Below are positions 45,901 to 60,600 of a DNA stretch of 64,000 nt, in pieces. How positions within the stretch are numbered: position 1 is the stretch's first letter; each line of letters begins with the position of its first letter. The stretch is from Leuctra nigra (taxonomy: Eukaryota; Arthropoda; Insecta; Plecoptera; Leuctridae), in assembly GCA_934045905.1 (NCBI GenBank), contig OW203769.1:25699705-25763704 (forward strand), written 5' to 3'. Made by a program: the position numbers and the translations under genes. The notes beneath the pieces were generated by a model. That model saw only the letters and a list, made by a program, of their open reading frames with translations. It was not told where the DNA came from and ran no database searches.

Positions 45901-48900
45901 CTGTGTATACCTACCTTCCTATACTATAGGGTAAGTTCTATTTTGACTTTAGTATTTAATTGCGGGCATACTAATTATCACATCACAATTTTGAAAAAAT
46001 ATGGCGATTCAGTGACTCATTGGCTGCCTATTTATGTGATTTTTTATTTATTTTACTCGCATTATTTTTTAAAAGTTTTCCATCGCCTCCACTCTGTAGC
46101 TTCTATATTATGCAAAATAATCCGGGGGAATTGTGGCTCCATCCAATGAACCTCATTTTTTTGTTGAAAACACACATAACATGGTAACTAAAATTATTTG
46201 TCTTAAAATATGGATGGTTTTGGATGGTAAAGGAAATCCAAGTTTTTATTAAACTCAAATAACTCACGTCCAGAAATAAAGACCTACCTCTCGCCATAAT
46301 TAATCCATGCCACAATTACCCGAACTCACCCTACAACCTTTTGGGATCATATCATTTGGATTAACCTGAAATTTTAATCTCTATAAGGAATTGAATAATT
46401 GTCATTACCTTTGCAACACAAATTCCCAAAAAATTATTATCTGCTATTTTTCACTTGAGATTTCGTTGATCAACAGAATAATAAGCTGTAAGTTTTACTG
46501 ATGGATAAAAAATAAATGACTCAATGGATTGTGCAAATAGCAAATAGTAATAATTCGAAATACGTGATCTGAGTGAACAAACAAAAGCTTCTTATCTGCA
46601 GACGAAGGCGTAGACGACGCCGAACCGAACACCGTCTCTCTGCGTCGCGTGATTCCGATCATCGATGTGAACGACAACCCTCCGATCTTCCAACATCGCC
46701 CCTACTCGTTCCGCGTCGCCGAGAACACCCGCGTCGGCGCCACCCTCTACTCCAACATCACGGTGACTGACGCCGACCTCGGCAACAACGCCGACGTCGT
46801 CGTCGAGTGTGCGGACGTCGTCGAGACGTGCGAACTCTTTGATGTGACGACGGAGAAGGTGTGTGGAAGAAACAGTTCTTGTTTACTCAATAAAGATACC
46901 AACACTTAATGACTTAAAAATGGTGGTGGAAGTGCGATCGATTTTGTTGCTGTTGCAGACACATTTTTTGGAACGATTGTTGGAGACGAAATAGTGGACA
47001 CAACGAATTTGAAATTTTAATCATGATTAGATTTCAATTGTGTTTTTATATAGTACCCGGTGTCGTCGTCCAGAGTTGGATTTTTAACATTATTCGTTTT
47101 ATTTTATTATTACATTATTAGATAAACGACACATTTAGGACTTTTACTTGGTATACACTTGAACTTTTTTCTTCTGCAATTGAGCATAATTCTGTGCTCC
47201 TACAAAATATACGACGAAATAGGACAAAATATAAAATATAAGTTAATACAAAATATTCAAAATATTTGAACATCTCCATAGCAGTGAAAAGTACAGTTTA
47301 TCATTCTCATTCTCTTTAGGTATTGATATTGTCTCCTATAATGTGACTCTGAGGCTGACTACAATGTTTTTATACGAATCATTATCAATATCATTTTCAT
47401 TAGGGTCATACTTAATTTTAATTTTAAAACTTTAAATCACTCTCAATCGCTCCAACGGCTTCAAACGATTCACATCTATATATATCCACCCCCATTTTTT
47501 TATAAATCTTAATTAAATATCGTACTTATACTTGACTCTATTTTGCAAACATATTTTGTAAGCTCCAAGATCCAAGCAATGGTATTTATTCTCCTTTGCT
47601 TTACGAACAAGAAGTAGATGTGGTAGGTTAAGGTATTACCAACTATAAAGGAAAGTTTCTACGCTTATTTGTGGCCAACAATTGTTGTATATAATTGTCT
47701 GGGAAAACATTTGCTGTTATTTCTTTTACTTAGAAACCATTCATATTACAATATGGAAGATTAAATTATGGATTTTATTACTTGTATTATAAAACGAAAA
47801 AATAATTCAAATGTTATTAAAAGATTCACATGGTTATAAACATTTATGGTGTACTTGTATCATATGTTATGCAGCACATTGGCTTATGCCAGTGGTTCCC
47901 AAACTTTTTCGGTTCACGGCGCCATAAGTCAGAACACATGAGTGAGGGCCAATTCGTTACCAATTCGAAAAGAACGCGTAGTTCCCGCCCAAATATACCG
48001 CCGTGGCCAAGGTGCACTCAATAACAGTTTTTATAGAAGCATCGTTTGCCCTCAAAACATAAATGCCTAACTTCCCAGATAAGGCCCCGGGAGAATTTTG
48101 AATGTCAGAAATTAGTTTAGACCATTTCTGTACAATTTGTACACTACATTTCGCCATTTTGACATTTGAATTAACACAGATTCTTCATTTCAATATTTAC
48201 ATTTCTTGTAGAGATTCGCGGCGCCACTGTATAGGTACCAACGGAATTTGATTTGAGGCGTCCCAATGCGCCCCACTGGTTGTAAGGCACTCCGAGGGTG
48301 TATTAGCCTTAAACCCCATTTACACGGAGCAACTTCTTGTACAACTTCTGTACCACACTTCTGTGTCACACTTCTTGAATGGAAATTAGAACATGTTTTA
48401 AGTTCGGTGACAGAAAGTTGCGTCGTGTAAATACAAAATTGTATGAAAAATGGGAATGTGACACAGAAGTTGTTCAAGAAATTGCACCGTGTAAATGGGA
48501 CTTTAGGATTGTACTATTGTCGATTTGCGGATTGCGGATTGTGGATGTTTCGACCGCCCACAATCCACAATCCGCAAACCTCTCTTATGTATAAACGGAC
48601 TAATTTTGTCGACAGTGTATAGTGTCAAGTTCTGGAAAAGTTAGTAAGGTAAGGCCTCCTGATTAATGTGTAATTTACAACAAGGAAAGATGCAAAACTC
48701 TATTTATCTCCATAAGTTGAAAATGTCACTTAAATGCCTTTTCTTCTGACCCCCTCAATTTTAATATTTAAAAATATTAATTTTAGTGTGTATAGAATTT
48801 TTATTTTACAGCTGGTAGTGGGGCTCACTTTGTATATGGCGGTTGTCCTATTTCCACTACCAGCAAAACTACCTACCTTGCAACTGTACCTATGCTTTAC

Positions 48901-51615
48901 GTGTTTTGAAATAAATAATAAAAATTTTACATTGTTCAGAAGATTTTATACTGTTTTGTAGATAATTCAAGATAGTAATGTTTTAAATATTATTTCTTAG
49001 TCTCGACCTAAATTATAAAGCAAATTTGATAGTCAAACTCAATTACTCTCACGATTCAGACTATAGTTTTGATGCTACACCTAAAACACTAAGTGGCTAT
49101 ACAAATTTACTGTTACGTAAGCAACATTTCTTGTATTTTTCTTCGAACTAAATTTTCAAACTCTCATCTATGGAACTACGCAATGTTTTAAAATGCCACT
49201 TGGATGCCTCTAAATAGTAATTTTCAATGACTATAATGTTGATAAATCTGTTCAGCTTGGCGAGGGTCAGTACGTCGGCATCGTGTCTCTGCTGCAACCT
49301 CTTGACTACGAGACAACCACCGGCTATAGTCTTCGTCTCCGCGCCGTCGACCAGGCGGGGGACGTCGCCAAGAGGTTGACGGCAACCGTCAACGTCGTCG
49401 TCGATGTTACAGACGTCCAGGACCAGCCGCCGGTGTTCCTGAACGCCCCCTACTCGGCGACGTTGCCCGAGCAGACGAAGCCGGTGGGTGGAGGTTGTGG
49501 AGGTCGTGGAGGCCGGGGAGGTGGTGGAGGTCGTGATCGTGGCAACTGGCCTGACACAAGTAGCAAAATAAACTGACTTTTTTTTATTTTTAAAAGAGAT
49601 TTGAATATTTGAAAAAAATTTTACAGCAGAGCAATTTTTTTATTTCTACTTTAAAGTCGTTGTGAAACTTATAAATTTAAATTATGGGACATAAGGCGCA
49701 TTATATTTGAGACACTACAATTAGTCTCATAGTCAATAAAATTATCGGAATCTATTACGCGGATCAAAATATTTTTTATATTTACGATATTGATATTGTG
49801 TTACTATCACAATGGACTATTTTACTCATTATACTCCTCAGATGACATAGTGCGAAGTGTCGATAACTGTTGTTTAGGTTTTCTTGATGAAAGCCGTGCC
49901 ATTCTGTTTCCTGGCAATGTTGCCTGAGAATCACAACATTTCCTTACGAAAATTGAGCTAAAAATTACAAAACTTTCTCAGAAAAAAATCGAAAATCGAG
50001 TTCCTTCCAATTTCTTATTGAGGTGCTCCTACAAAACACCTGCATGAAATAAGAGGTTCTTGTAAAACATTCTTTGAAATAGCAATTTGCTCACAAAAAA
50101 TAAATCGAAATGATTTAATTTTTATTTGTAAGAATTCAGTGACTATTCCCAGTTCTAGATAATGGTGCTTTGTTTTCGATAGGTTTCAACAAATTTGTGT
50201 GGTACTTGGCAAATTATTACGATTATATTTTAAATTACTTATTTTTTTAATTAATAAGTTAGTTATGTTATCAAATTCGAAGGATCAAGGATCAAGGATC
50301 CTTGATTATATTCCTTGATAAGGATCCTTGATCCTTGATAATGTAATATTATTGCTGGGGATTTTTATGACAATAAGCATCTATTTATCTATCTATAACA
50401 TATTTGGTATACGTTTTGTAACCCTCTTTATATTTACTAATACACCTTCACTAGAAGTATTGTGTCGTACTAGTTATATTTTATTTAGGTACTCGTGAAA
50501 TTGTTTTACTAATATCTCCTGATTGTCTATAAAGACATTCATTAATTAATTTCGTAAATACAGTGAACTCCATTATACTGGGCACATTAATTAAAAATTG
50601 ATTTTAAGCGCAAAAAAATGCTCTTAGCCAATCAAAATAAAACATTCCAATCTATAATTTGAGAAATATCTGTTAATAATACCGTTCTTTGTCTTAATGT
50701 TAACATCATTCTGAAGTATCATACATTTGATGTTTTTGAAATTTGAGTGAAGTTTCTTGTCAACACAATGTTGGCGAACTTTGAATTTGATTCGAATTTA
50801 TTGACAAAGCAGATTTGTAAGTATATTTGTTTGAATGACCTGTAGCAGAGAAAATGGTAAAGTTCATTTTTATATTTAAGTCAAGTCAAAATAGTGTTAT
50901 AACATTTCTTGGAGAAATACAAAATCCGCGTATGGAAAATGTGAAATGACGTAAGACATTTTGTTATCAGGACACCTCCATACTGGAAGTTCGCTCTCGA
51001 GACGGTGACCTCGGTAATCCCAGGTCAGTGATGTTGACCTTGGAGGGCGATGACCTCGGATACTTCCGGCTCGTGTCACGGGAAGGTCAAGGTCACGGAC
51101 TAGTGACCTCGGCTGATCTCGTCACCTCCAGTGAACCCATGGATCGGGAACATCCCAAGATACTTGAGAGTGGCGGCATTTACACATTCAAAGTCAAGGT
51201 ATGAACATTCCATTATTATATATAAAGATTTGTGACACAATTTGATGAACTGTGTGATTTTTATTTTGTACAAATTAAAACTAATTTATACCCATAACAA
51301 TAATACTTCAAATATATATTATTGTTATTTGTCCAAACAATGTAGGTAATGCAATTCTGAATTTTTTGATATATTTTTAGGCTGATTAAAGATTAAGTAC
51401 TTATTTGGCATTCGCTCTATGTTGGGATTCGTTATAAGTTAAAAGTTGTTATAAGTTAAAAGTTGTTATAAGTTATAACGGCAGCACTGATTGCTTTCGT
51501 CGATATTGAAGGTCACACCAGATTCTGGCTCTGATCTGGCCAGATTATTTACCAGATTCCTATTCAGATTCTACAGATTCCTATACAGCATGCTGTTGTA
51601 CCCTTGAATATGAGT

Positions 51616-51646
<31 letters not shown>

Positions 51647-54600
51647 ATGTATGTAAATAAATTTCTAAATTTTAGTAGAGCGGTAATAATTGTCTTGACT
51701 AATTGAAGAAGAAATGTAATACCATCGTTAAAAAACATATCATGTGTCACAATTCATAAACTTTAAATAAAAAATAAAAAATAATGAAATTCGGTAACGT
51801 AAGGTGAGAAATTTTCTGTCAAACCTGTTTCTAATAATTATGTAGACCTCAAATAATGATTTTGATGGAATACTCGACTTGGATGCTATAAACAGTATTT
51901 TGATGCATAACATAATCTCATATTTCAAAACCACAATTGAACCCTTGCCAGTCTGAGGCGGAATGTAGTTTTAATTAATCTTGTATGGTCTCAATTATTC
52001 ATAATATTTAGTACACTTATTGATAATCGCCATACACAATCCATGAAAAAATTACACACTTCTCGTGTCTAGTTTATGAGATTAATTGAGTTGTCTCCCC
52101 CTTCTTATCTTATGGTAGCCAAGTAAAATCGTGTAATTTTTAAGCTATAATGATGATCTCCTTTTTTGTACGACAAAATTGAAAGAAAAATATTTTTTTC
52201 TGGTAGACATATTATGGACATTCTATCAGGAAAAAATTAAAAATTATACCGACCAATGCTATTTTAAAAGTTATAAAGCTAACGAAATGTATTTTCTATA
52301 CCTCCCATGTTAAAGCTTGTTCATCTATTTTATGACATAAAATTGAAACTCTTTATTGGACGGGAGTTATAAACTACCTGACAATTTATTCGAGCATTGT
52401 TTTGGCTATAACGAGTGAATGTCTGTCCAGGCCACTGAGCTGGTCGGCGAGGTACCCGGTGACGTCACGTATTCCACGGTCACGATCGTCATCACCGATG
52501 TCGACGATCAACTGCCGACGTTCAACGAGGAGAGCTTCGAGATCGATGTCTCGGAGGACATGGGTGAGGAATCTTTGTAACTTTCATCGGGCTTTATAAG
52601 TGACAGAACATCTGATCCTTCTACCGTGTTATCTACACATTGAAATATTTATCAAAACTAGGAATGTGGCGTTTGCTCTACCATAAATGCCATTTACACT
52701 ATTGACTGGGACCATTCATTACTTCAATGTGAAGGGGTGATAGATACCTAGAATTGTGTAGGATTTATGTGACTGCGAGCGTATAGGTAAATTATTTCTG
52801 AACATTCTCAATTGTTTGACAAATTTCTTCTTTTATATTTTCATATTTTTATTTTATATATATTTTTTTAAACAAACTTAAACCATATTTCAATCCTAAT
52901 TGTTGGTCCATATTGAGGATTAGAAATTATATTATACTGTAAGCGTTACGCAAAGGAGTTACGCAAAATTTAATTTTCACTGAAATGTTAATAATTGCGT
53001 TTAATATTTAAAAGCGACATTTAAACTTCGTTCATTGCTATTTCATAATTTTCATTTACAACATTGTCTCTTACAATTTTCATTATGTTCTTGTTTTCTT
53101 GTTTATACGCTGAAACTCCGAAGTGAGCTAAAGATGTATCACAGTTCGGGTTGCCAATAATAATAATCTTCCTCCCGGTTCCAAGAGTTGGGTCGGGGGG
53201 TGGCGAGGCCACCATTTACTAGGGCCCGGACTCCTAAGCTAGCTGGCCAGGCTTGGCCAGCTTAACAACTTAACAACTTAACAAAAATTGAATTCCGGAC
53301 AATGTAGTTCTAAAATTCTATGGGATTAAAATATCCTCACAATACGGTGTTATGGGGAAATTCGTATGCACGAAAAGACGATCACACAAGAAATCAATCA
53401 GGGTGAAATTTTGAATTTCGAAAGTGAATTTGGGTCATTTTCATGCGTTCTGGACTACAATATTCGGCGATTTGATATTTGGGAACTTTGAAAATTTCTT
53501 TACAATAATAGCAAAAATACTTGAATTTAACCTATCCTTGAAGTTGAAATTGATAAAATTGTAGTAAAAATTGAAACTAATGGGCAAATGTGAACTAAGT
53601 GTCTGCCTACCAACCCCTCCTACAAATCTTACTTTGCAAAAGTTATGATGTATCATTTATTAATGAATTACAGCGTTAGTTTCATGTAACAATTGTCCAA
53701 TTCCGGAGTGTCCGGAGAAATTCCGGACAGTTGGCAACCCTGCAACGTTTAGAGGTTTTAGAGGCACGTACAAAATATAAATTGCCATATTTGGCAAACG
53801 GTTATGAATATCGAAAAAGCAAGCCAGAGGTGACATGTATTTAATCTTTATCTAAATTTTCATCGCTTACTGTCATGACTTTGCTCCTACTATGTGGTCA
53901 GAACTTGTGGGGCACGCAAACGCTCCGACGCTCGTCCATCGCTATAGTATTGTCGTATAGATACAGTATAGTACTATAGTACCCAGGCGCGTAGGAACTA
54001 AATTTGCAAGGGGAGGGGGGGGTAATAATATTGTAAAATAACTTGAGGTGGAAATACTAGTGTCTACGAAGACAATGGGGGGTCTGGGGGGAGGGCCCCC
54101 CAGCAAAATGCGGGTCCGGGGCGCACAGCCCCGGAAATTTTTTGAATTTCTGACATCAATTTGGTGCATTTCTACGCGATTTTAACACTTTTTAAGCAAT
54201 TTTTTCTTGACACATAAATGTATAAGAACATGGGGGTATTTCCCCCCCATTCCCCCCCCCCCCCCCCTTCCTACGCGCCTGATAGTACCGTCCTTATAGC
54301 ATTGGCGGTAAAAAACTATTATTTCGAAAAATTAAGATGACTCTGCTGTTTTCTGCACTTTTATGCCAAAGTAAAGACTCAGCTCATACAAATTCCAGAA
54401 ATTAACTTTCCTAACGTTTTATTTAAAAGAAACGAAATAAAATCGAAAAATTATAAAATTGCTTATAAGTTTACTATAGGCATCCTGCGTGAGGAAAGGT
54501 TGCCACAGTAACCTACATAAAAGTATAGGAAATAAACAAATATGACAGGGGCAATCCAAATCTCATATTTAGAGTGATTACTTGTGAAAGAAAGATATTT

Positions 54601-57600
54601 AAGTAAGTACAAGTTAATAATAATACGCAATATTTATCCATACACATGTTCAAGTTAAAAATTTATCTGATAAATATGATTTATATAGCTATTAATTATA
54701 GCTTTGACACATTTCCCCTATCCCCCAACCTCCATTTTTCTACCCCTGTGACGTCACGAGTAGGATTCCTATACTTATAAAAATAGAAAAATCCCTCAAT
54801 TCCTTTTTAAATAATATTACACCTTCTAATATTCGTTCTATTGCTCTTCTAATCCCCTGTTTCTCCGGCGAGTCTTCAGGTCTGGACACGCCACTGCCTG
54901 GCCTTCAGATGGTCGTCACCGACGCCGACGTGGGCGACAACTCCCGCTTCCAGCTCTCCCTCCACGCCGTCCACAACGCCGCCGGCAAGTTCATCGTCCA
55001 TCCGGCGTCGGCCGCCGGCAGGACGCCCGTCGTCGTGCGCGTCGCCCGTCCTCTGGACTACGACGTCGCCGACGCCGAGATGAGACACAGCGTGTTCGAC
55101 GTCGTGGCGTCGGTCTCTGACGAGGCGGTGAGGGAAAGCGTTTAGAGGGGGATCGGTTTAAAAGGAGTCTATTTCTTAAATGCATAAGAATAAGTTAGAG
55201 GAAGAAGATGGTGGCGGTAGTCGTATTCGAAGGATATAAATTAGTCGATTTTAGTTATTTAGTTTTGTTTATTCGTTGTTCGTCACACTCTGATCACTCT
55301 GATCATCAAATGATACAAGACACGTTATCAGTGATGATTTCAGGCATGTCTCGGGGGGGGGGAGGCTTAGCCCCCCCCCCCCCCCCCGAGAAGGTACACC
55401 CGCGGTCACAAAAATTCCTCGTGAGATTCTAAGTGCTTTTGCGGATGTTTTTCAATGACTAGTACTTGGATTGGAGGGGGGGTGGAACGACCAGAATATT
55501 GATGGAGGGGTATTCCAGAGCACATGGCAAGCACGTGGTTCTTCTCAGAATAAAACTAGTTTTGATGACGTCTCTTGACCTACCCTTGTCACAAACAACA
55601 ACATTTGAATCGGTTGTCTGTGTTTACACTGAGACTGGAGATACTCAGAAGTCGTATTATAAACATACAATTCCTTCTTTCTTATATCGCAAGAAAATTT
55701 CGGTTACTGCAAAATAATTCTTAATATTTTAATAAGAAATCAATAACGGTGTTTTTTTTTCAAGAATGTTTTGAACACTTTAAAAATCATACATTAGCTA
55801 CAAATTATTTAAAATAAGCATTAAACATAAATAAGTTTATATTAATTTTTGTAATCAAATGACAGCACGAAGTGATACTAATATCTGAGTATAAATTTAG
55901 ACAATATACAATTATGTGGCTCACTGAATTATTTATACAAATTAGTTATGATCAATTATTATTTTTTTAATTGAACATTTTAAATTGCTTTCAGCTATAC
56001 GCGCAATAGCGCACCCATTTTACATTGAAATTCATTTCTTCTGTACTCTTAGCTATATGACAGTCTTACAGATTCATATTATTTAAAAACATTGCTTTGA
56101 TTATTACTTCGTTGAAATTATTTCTCGTGTGTTATTCGAAGCATAGGCGTAAAATTTAAGGTTTAAATTAATTTTCCTACTAATATGTATCAAATAGGAA
56201 TTGCACATTTTCAGTACCTACTTCTGACAATTTAGATATTTCAAGTAATAAATACAATTTATATGTATTGTATTATATTTCAATGTTAGAAGAATTCGAA
56301 CTTTTAAAATCTAGTATCGAATATTGTTTGAACTTACAAAAAATTGTTGTTTTGAAGACGAATGAGTTTTAAAAATTGTTCATGTCACGAAATTTAAAGT
56401 TTCTCAAATAAGCGCGTTTTTTAAGTTGTTCAAAAAGGATACTTGGCCGATTTTAGAGACCCTCTTATCAAGTATTTTAAAACATCGGCTTCACTTGTTG
56501 GTCTTATGATCAGAATATAACTACTACAACATTTTATTTATTAAAAATTATCGTCCCTATAGTCCATGCCCAATACGTGGAAATCGAAGTCAAAGAAAAC
56601 AAATTATTCCTACATTGAAACCGGTACCCACAGAATAATGGCTTTGCACAAAATGAGTTATTTATCTCGTTTCCACATTGCTACAACGTGATTGAGTGGT
56701 TATTGATTTCCTGAATCACAACATCGGAACTTGTTTATTCAACGACAACATTGAGGTAAAAGCACATGGCGAGCACGTGGGTTATGAGGGGAATTGCCAG
56801 CCTAGAAACTATTTCCTCATTCAACAAACATTGACCGCTTTTCGACCCAACACTTAGCCGTTCGCCGACAATTTTTGTGACCGCGGGTGTACTTAGCCCG
56901 CCCCCGAGCCCAGAGACAAAACAATCTATAGAAACTAATTTCTTAAATTATGTTTTCATTAAAACGAAAAATAGGAAGCTATTTGCTGTAATTTGAGAAG
57001 TTTAGCATCCCAGAATCAATTTTTTAATGTTTATATTCCAAAAAATGCCCCACGGGGCAACAAGTGGAAGCTTTTTTGCTTCGCTTTGTGCATTTAAAGC
57101 CCCAGAATCACTTTTAACTGGTTCAAATTCTAAAAAACGCCCTGCGGGGCTGAGACTGGGGGGCCATTAGAACTTAAAACATGATCTAATTTCCATTCAA
57201 GAAGTGTGACACAGAAGTGTGGTACAGAAGTTGTACAAGAAATTGCACCGTGTAAATGGGGCTTAGTAGATCTGAGGTTCTCAACCTTCTTTGCTTCATT
57301 CCCCCTTTCATTCAATTGTTCAGAAGATAACCCCCCCCCCCCCCCCCCCCTCCTCTTCCGAAGATAGTCGAACTCCTGAGTCCTCAAAATGTAGATTCCA
57401 TAATACATATAATATTGACGATCTGCTATTATTTATCTTTAATAGTACAATTCGATATTTTGTGGAAAAACCTATTCACACGAACCATTGTATACAAGAA
57501 GCACCCAATCACATGCGGGTCCGGGCCGAACAGGCCAAAGATAATTTCCTACTATCAAAAAAAAGGTGTAAATATTTTTTTTATATCATTGACAACTATG

Positions 57601-60600
57601 TAACTTTTGATCTAAGGCAGATATTTTCATTTTGGCCAAATTTCATTTGATAAGTTGCACTTATTTCCGTCATCACTTTCATTCCGCTATATGCAGTGCC
57701 GTTTTTATCAAGGGAAACTTTTCTATTGTGTGTCATTTTTATTTCAAAGGAAAACTTTAGGTGATGTTTTCTCACATTCAAAAAATATAAACTTTATGAA
57801 CATTTTTCTCATGATTTTTTAATTCGAGAGCTCAGGAGCTGATTAGGTATGTTATACTAAAGATAGACCTCAATGGTGCATGTGGTGTAAATATTTGGTT
57901 CAGAATTAATTCGTTTAAGTGACACAAATTTTATTCACATAATGGCAAGTAAATATTTATTTATTTTAAAACTATGATATTGAGAATTTCCTATGAAGTC
58001 TATTTTATCAATTATATAATAAGCAATAGTTCTGCTAAATTTCAGTCAAGTATATTTGATAGTATCCAAGAAAAATGTTCCTAAAGTAGATAAAATTTTG
58101 CATGTTAATCCTTTAATGTCCCCTTAATATTTGGTCATCCACATCATTTCTTCACAATTCTTATGAGAATTAATTTTTTTTTTATATATTTTGTATTTAT
58201 ACAGCAGCAATCTCCTCCCTTCTCTGGAACCTTAAAATTCCCCAGTTGTGGGGAATTCCCCAACAGTTAAGAACCTCTGTATAGATCAAGAAGAAGTAAA
58301 AAGCAATGATGAATTCGATATTATTGAATTATAGCTATGAAGGCATGTTTTTATATGAATGCAATTTATTTTGTAACAACGTTCATCTTGTTTTCATAGG
58401 GTCTGTACCACCCTGTGTCACGATCCCGTGTCACCGTCCACCTTCTGGACGCCAACGACAACGCCCCGCGGTTCACCGCCTCCTCGTTGCGCGTGCACGT
58501 CGCCGAGGACGTCGCCCCCGGCACCCTCGTCGCCGACCTCGTGGCGACCGACGCCGACGCCGGCGACTTCGCCGACCTCCGCTACACGGTGCGCGGCTTC
58601 GGCGCCGACAAGTTCCACGCGGACCCCGTCAGAGGAGGGGTGTACGTCAGCAAGGCGGCGCAGGGTCAGTAGTGGCTGCTAACTCCGTATTTTATGCAAA
58701 TACAAAAAGATCGATATATAAAATAAATTAATAAATACACCGCAATTGGAAGTAATTGCATGATTTTTTAATTGGTATTTCTAATTTTTTAATTAAAAAT
58801 ATCCACTAAAATATATTATTCAGGGTTACGCCGAGGTCTCATCGTAAATATTTGTAATGATTGATTGATTAGATTGTCATGGCAACAACCAATGACATTC
58901 CTAAAATTACAGTTATTACTGGTTTTAGCAGAGTATCTATTGAAAAACTGATGCCAACAAAATATATACAATATTTTTGGAAGATTCCAAAAGAGAGAAT
59001 CTATCGTTAATCAACGATTCTACCCAACTATGTTGGGACCGGACTATACCCTTCTCGAAAATACTTGATTGATGTGGTTTATTTTCCGTAAGTCTTCCGC
59101 ATAACGGATCTCTCTCCTATCTAAGAAGCTGTGACGCTGCTAAATATTTATCACTTGACAATCTCCAGACGGTATATCGAGAAATGTTCTAATTTCTTCA
59201 AGGACCTCCCCTCGACTACGAGGCCCAGCAGTCGTACTCGTTGACGTACGAGGCGCGCGACGGCGGCGGCCGCGTCGCCAGCGTCAACCTCCTGATCGAC
59301 GTCGACGACGTGAACGACAACGCGCCGCAGTTCGAACACAAGGAGTACGCGAGGACGATCCGAGAGGGCGCCACTAGCTTCCAACCGCAGCTGGTGGTCC
59401 GGGTAGGTGCTAGAGGGTGGCAAAGTAGTACATTATTCTGACATTACTTCTGACATCACTTCTGACATGGTTCAGAAGTAACGCTCTGACCTTTCCGGAG
59501 GTCCGGGGTTCGTGGCTGTGCTTCCTGACTGGGGGTTTTCGTGGTATTCCCTCAGTTGACAGACAAATGCTGGGAAGGTATCCTACAATATATAGTCCAC
59601 GATCGCTTCCTACCCATACTCATAAACACGAATGCATAAAATAAGGCCGTGCAAGACCATGAAATAGGGGAAAATGTACTGGTGAAATGCTCACTGCACG
59701 CGTTTGTAAGTAAGCATTCGAATTTCATGAAATGAAATACCAGACAGTTTTCAGATTTTCCTACAGAATAGATTATCAATAATGCATCAATCAATAAATC
59801 AATAATTTATTTACAATGTTTATGTGCTGCTCCCCCCCCCCCCCCCTCATTGTCAATCATTTAAATGAAAGCCTCTTTGCCCACTTTTTCAGTGTTATAT
59901 ATAGCAAACGATTTCATTGTATTTTTGAGAATTAAATGTGTTGGTGAAGATTTTATGAAAATAGGTATTGAGGAGGTATTTATAAAAAAGTTTATAATGA
60001 TTGTAAAGTTTTGATATGTGAATTATAATTATATTGTATTATAATTTAAGGCTTCCGGCATCAATGAAGAATACATAAAGCCGTTACTATTTACACAATT
60101 ATTTACACACACCGGGGTATTTTATAAGAGTGACATAACGAGGTGACACCGATCCCTTGATGGAACTCATGTGATGAATGCGCAGGCGACGGACCTTGAC
60201 AGCGGCGACGGCGGGCGTCTCTTCTACTCGCTGGAGTCGACCAATGCAGACGAGGCGCTGTTCGTGGAGCCAATCAGCGGCGAGGTGAAGCTGAACAGGG
60301 CAGCCAGCGCCGCCGACACGCCGCGGGGACAATACGAACTAGTTGTCGCCGTGTCCGACGCCGGTGAGTTGGTGGGGACGAGTGAGGTGGAACGCAGGGA
60401 GTACAGGACGCTATGGCTCTCGAGGTCGAACTTTTGTTACCAAGCTCTGGATAAATGTAACGCAATTTGGCCCAAAACGTATTCTAAAAGACTAAAAAAT
60501 TGATAATAATTTACTAATAAATTTATGTACTTAAAGCATTGACTAACACCTCAGTTTTGATTGGCAATGCTTAAAGTTACCTTAATGTACAAATTGTTTA

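Noticed and set aside
49484..49576. Gly/Arg-rich continuation of Cad87A exon 3
   Set aside because: A GT donor at 49484 joins in phase to exon 4; the Gly-rich stretch is a GGTGGAGG-type intronic repeat.
58306..58731. 141-codon Arg/Pro-rich frame over Cad87A exon 7
   Set aside because: It is a shadow of the GC-rich exon in the wrong phase; the correct phase gives a cadherin repeat.
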